64,000 bases of DNA, from assembly GCF_016775705.1 (NCBI RefSeq), contig NZ_CP068760.1, positions 1,178,001 to 1,242,000 on the forward strand, in the 5' to 3' direction. Within the stretch, counting starts at the first letter, position 1. Every line of letters starts with the position of its first letter. The DNA is from Chryseobacterium cucumeris (lineage in GTDB: Bacteria; Bacteroidota; Bacteroidia; Flavobacteriales; Weeksellaceae). The translations under genes were made by a program, and so were the position numbers. Under the pieces are notes generated by a model. The model did no database searches. It was not told where the DNA came from and worked only from the letters and a program-made list of their open reading frames with translations. Positions 63,083 to 64,000 of the stretch are shown in pieces.

Positions 63083-64000
63083 CTAATGGCCATTGGCATT
63101 TAATACCTGTTCTTTAAACTGGCGTCCTCTGTCTTCATAGCTTTTGAACAAGTCAAAGCTTGCGCAGCACGGGGATAATAAGACCGTATCACCTTTTTTT
63201 GCCAGTGATTTTGAAATTCTCACGGCTTCTTCCATGCTTGAAGTATCATAAATAAGCTCTTTTTTATCTTTAAAGAAATCGATGATCTTCTTGTTATCTA
63301 TTCCAAGACAAACAATTGCCTTTACTTTTCTTTTGACTAAATCTTCAATTTCGGTATAGTCATTTCCTTTATCTAATCCACCAACAATCCATACGGTTGG
63401 CGTTTTCATGCTTTCTAAGGCATAGTAAGTTGCATTTACATTGGTTGCTTTACTGTCGTTGATGTATTTTACGTTATCAATTTCAGTAACGAACTCTAAT
63501 CTGTGCTCTACGGCCTGGAAGGTCATCAATGAATGTCTGATGCTTTCATTGTTGATTTTTAATATCTTACCGGCAATAGATGCTGCCAGGCTGTTAGCTA
63601 CATTGTGATTTCCCAGCAGAGACAATTCATCAACTTTCATTGCGAATTCGTCTTTCATTTTTACCACAATTTCATCATCATTCACAAAACCTCCTTCCGT
63701 TAATTTCTCTTTGGTTGAGAAAGGAATCATTTTCGCCTTTATTTCAAGCTTTTCAAGAAGATTTTTACTCATTTCATCGTCCTTGTTGTAGATGAAGAAG
63801 TTATCATTCTCCTGATTTTCTGTGATTCGGAATTTGGCCAATGCATATTCTTCATAATTGTAGTTGTACTGATCCAGGTGATCCTGAGACAGATTCAACA
63901 ATAAAGAGATATAAGGTCTGAAATTCTGAATATCATCCAGCTGGAAAGAGCTCACTTCCAATACATAGTATTCATGGTTTTCATCCGCCACCTGCTTCGC
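63083..64000 (-). CDS. murD: MurD, UDP-MurNAc-L-Ala-D-Glu ligase (partial)
   Basis: The C-terminal 305 residues, cut by the window end. The frame is open to base 64000, so the N-terminal third is outside. SSFQLDDIQNFRP, LSQDHLDQY, NDSKATNVNATYYAL and VGGLDKGNDY are MurD motifs. It adds D-Glu to UDP-MurNAc-L-Ala. It is upstream of ftsW in the usual cluster order. Confidence 0.97.
   Translation of the reverse strand, partial: AKQVADENHEYYVLEVSSFQLDDIQNFRPYISLLLNLSQDHLDQYNYNYEEYALAKFRITENQENDNFFIYNKDDEMSKNLLEKLEIKAKMIPFSTKEKLTEGGFVNDDEIVVKMKDEFAMKVDELSLLGNHNVANSLAASIAGKILKINNESIRHSLMTFQAVEHRLEFVTEIDNVKYINDSKATNVNATYYALESMKTPTVWIVGGLDKGNDYTEIEDLVKRKVKAIVCLGIDNKKIIDFFKDKKELIYDTSSMEEAVRISKSLAKKGDTVLLSPCCASFDLFKSYEDRGRQFKEQVLNANGH

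Noticed and set aside
1..64000. CRISPR array, IS element, prophage or restriction system
   Set aside because: No regularly spaced direct repeats, transposase, integrase or modification methylase was seen; the repeats present are palindromic or short degenerate units.

Overview
The window looks like the chromosome of a flavobacterium, most likely Chryseobacterium or a close Weeksellaceae relative. The evidence is A+T-rich DNA, TAnnTTTG-type promoter boxes, weak Shine-Dalgarno signals, a GLPGLI protein next to an outer-membrane receptor, a type IX secretion sorting tail, DUF5690, DUF3127 and TonB-dependent receptors with a CarboxypepD_reg N-terminus. The division cluster also has a flavobacterial-style FtsZ with a very long acidic tail. 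No phage, conjugative element, IS transposase or CRISPR array is visible.

Region 1 (135-8852) is the most unusual part. Eleven collinear + strand genes, several joined by 1-4 base stop/start overlaps, are dominated by NAD+/ADP-ribose chemistry: a TARG1-like macrodomain, a DUF4291 protein, an ART-like/PARG fusion, a MacroD-type macrodomain, a class III-like sirtuin without zinc cysteines, an ADP-ribosylglycohydrolase, the RNA 2'-phosphotransferase KptA and a metallophosphoesterase. A coiled-coil protein, a MIDAS (VWA-like) protein, a diverged adenylosuccinate-synthetase homologue and a membrane-tethered SMI1/KNR4 protein are in the same run. I infer a dedicated system that makes, reads and erases ADP-ribose marks, possibly on RNA, or that salvages the 2'-phosphotransferase by-product. 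The 5' end may continue upstream of the window.

Region 2 (8.9-27.6 kb) is ordinary genome: an M14 peptidase, a JmjC/cupin protein, an outer-membrane receptor with a GLPGLI protein, a feoA-feoB-FeoB-associated iron operon with a DtxR-type 9-1-9 operator candidate, glmM, a Crp/Fnr regulator, a quinone oxidoreductase-like protein, a TPR protein, a lipoprotein, a DMT exporter and aat. Region 3 (27.6-34 kb) has a DUF3127 protein with an SSB-like acidic tip, a duplicated tRNA-Leu(TAG)/Gly(GCC)/Leu(TAA) cluster in which one Gly copy is degenerate, an XRE regulator, a MocR regulator, a GNAT and a secreted T9SS phosphatase.

Region 4 (34.4-41.5 kb, - strand) is a four-gene operon running TonB receptor, DUF5690 transporter, TIGR03364 FAD oxidase and phosphonatase-like HAD hydrolase, probably for uptake and breakdown of an aminophosphonate. 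An XRE-cupin regulator lies upstream. Region 5 (41.7-53.2 kb) has a two-component system, a YoaK-like membrane protein, mutL (apparently without the endonuclease motif), a rhomboid, two tandem membrane EEP-family proteins, two small lipoproteins, a GH3-like protein and a bacilliredoxin.

Region 6 (53.7-64 kb, - strand) is the division and cell-wall cluster, in transcription order murD (cut by the window end), ftsW, murG, [GIY-YIG], murC, ftsQ, ftsA, ftsZ, yqeY-like. The GIY-YIG nuclease gene sits between murG and murC and is bracketed by two near-identical palindromic 80-bp repeats, so it looks like a small inserted element.
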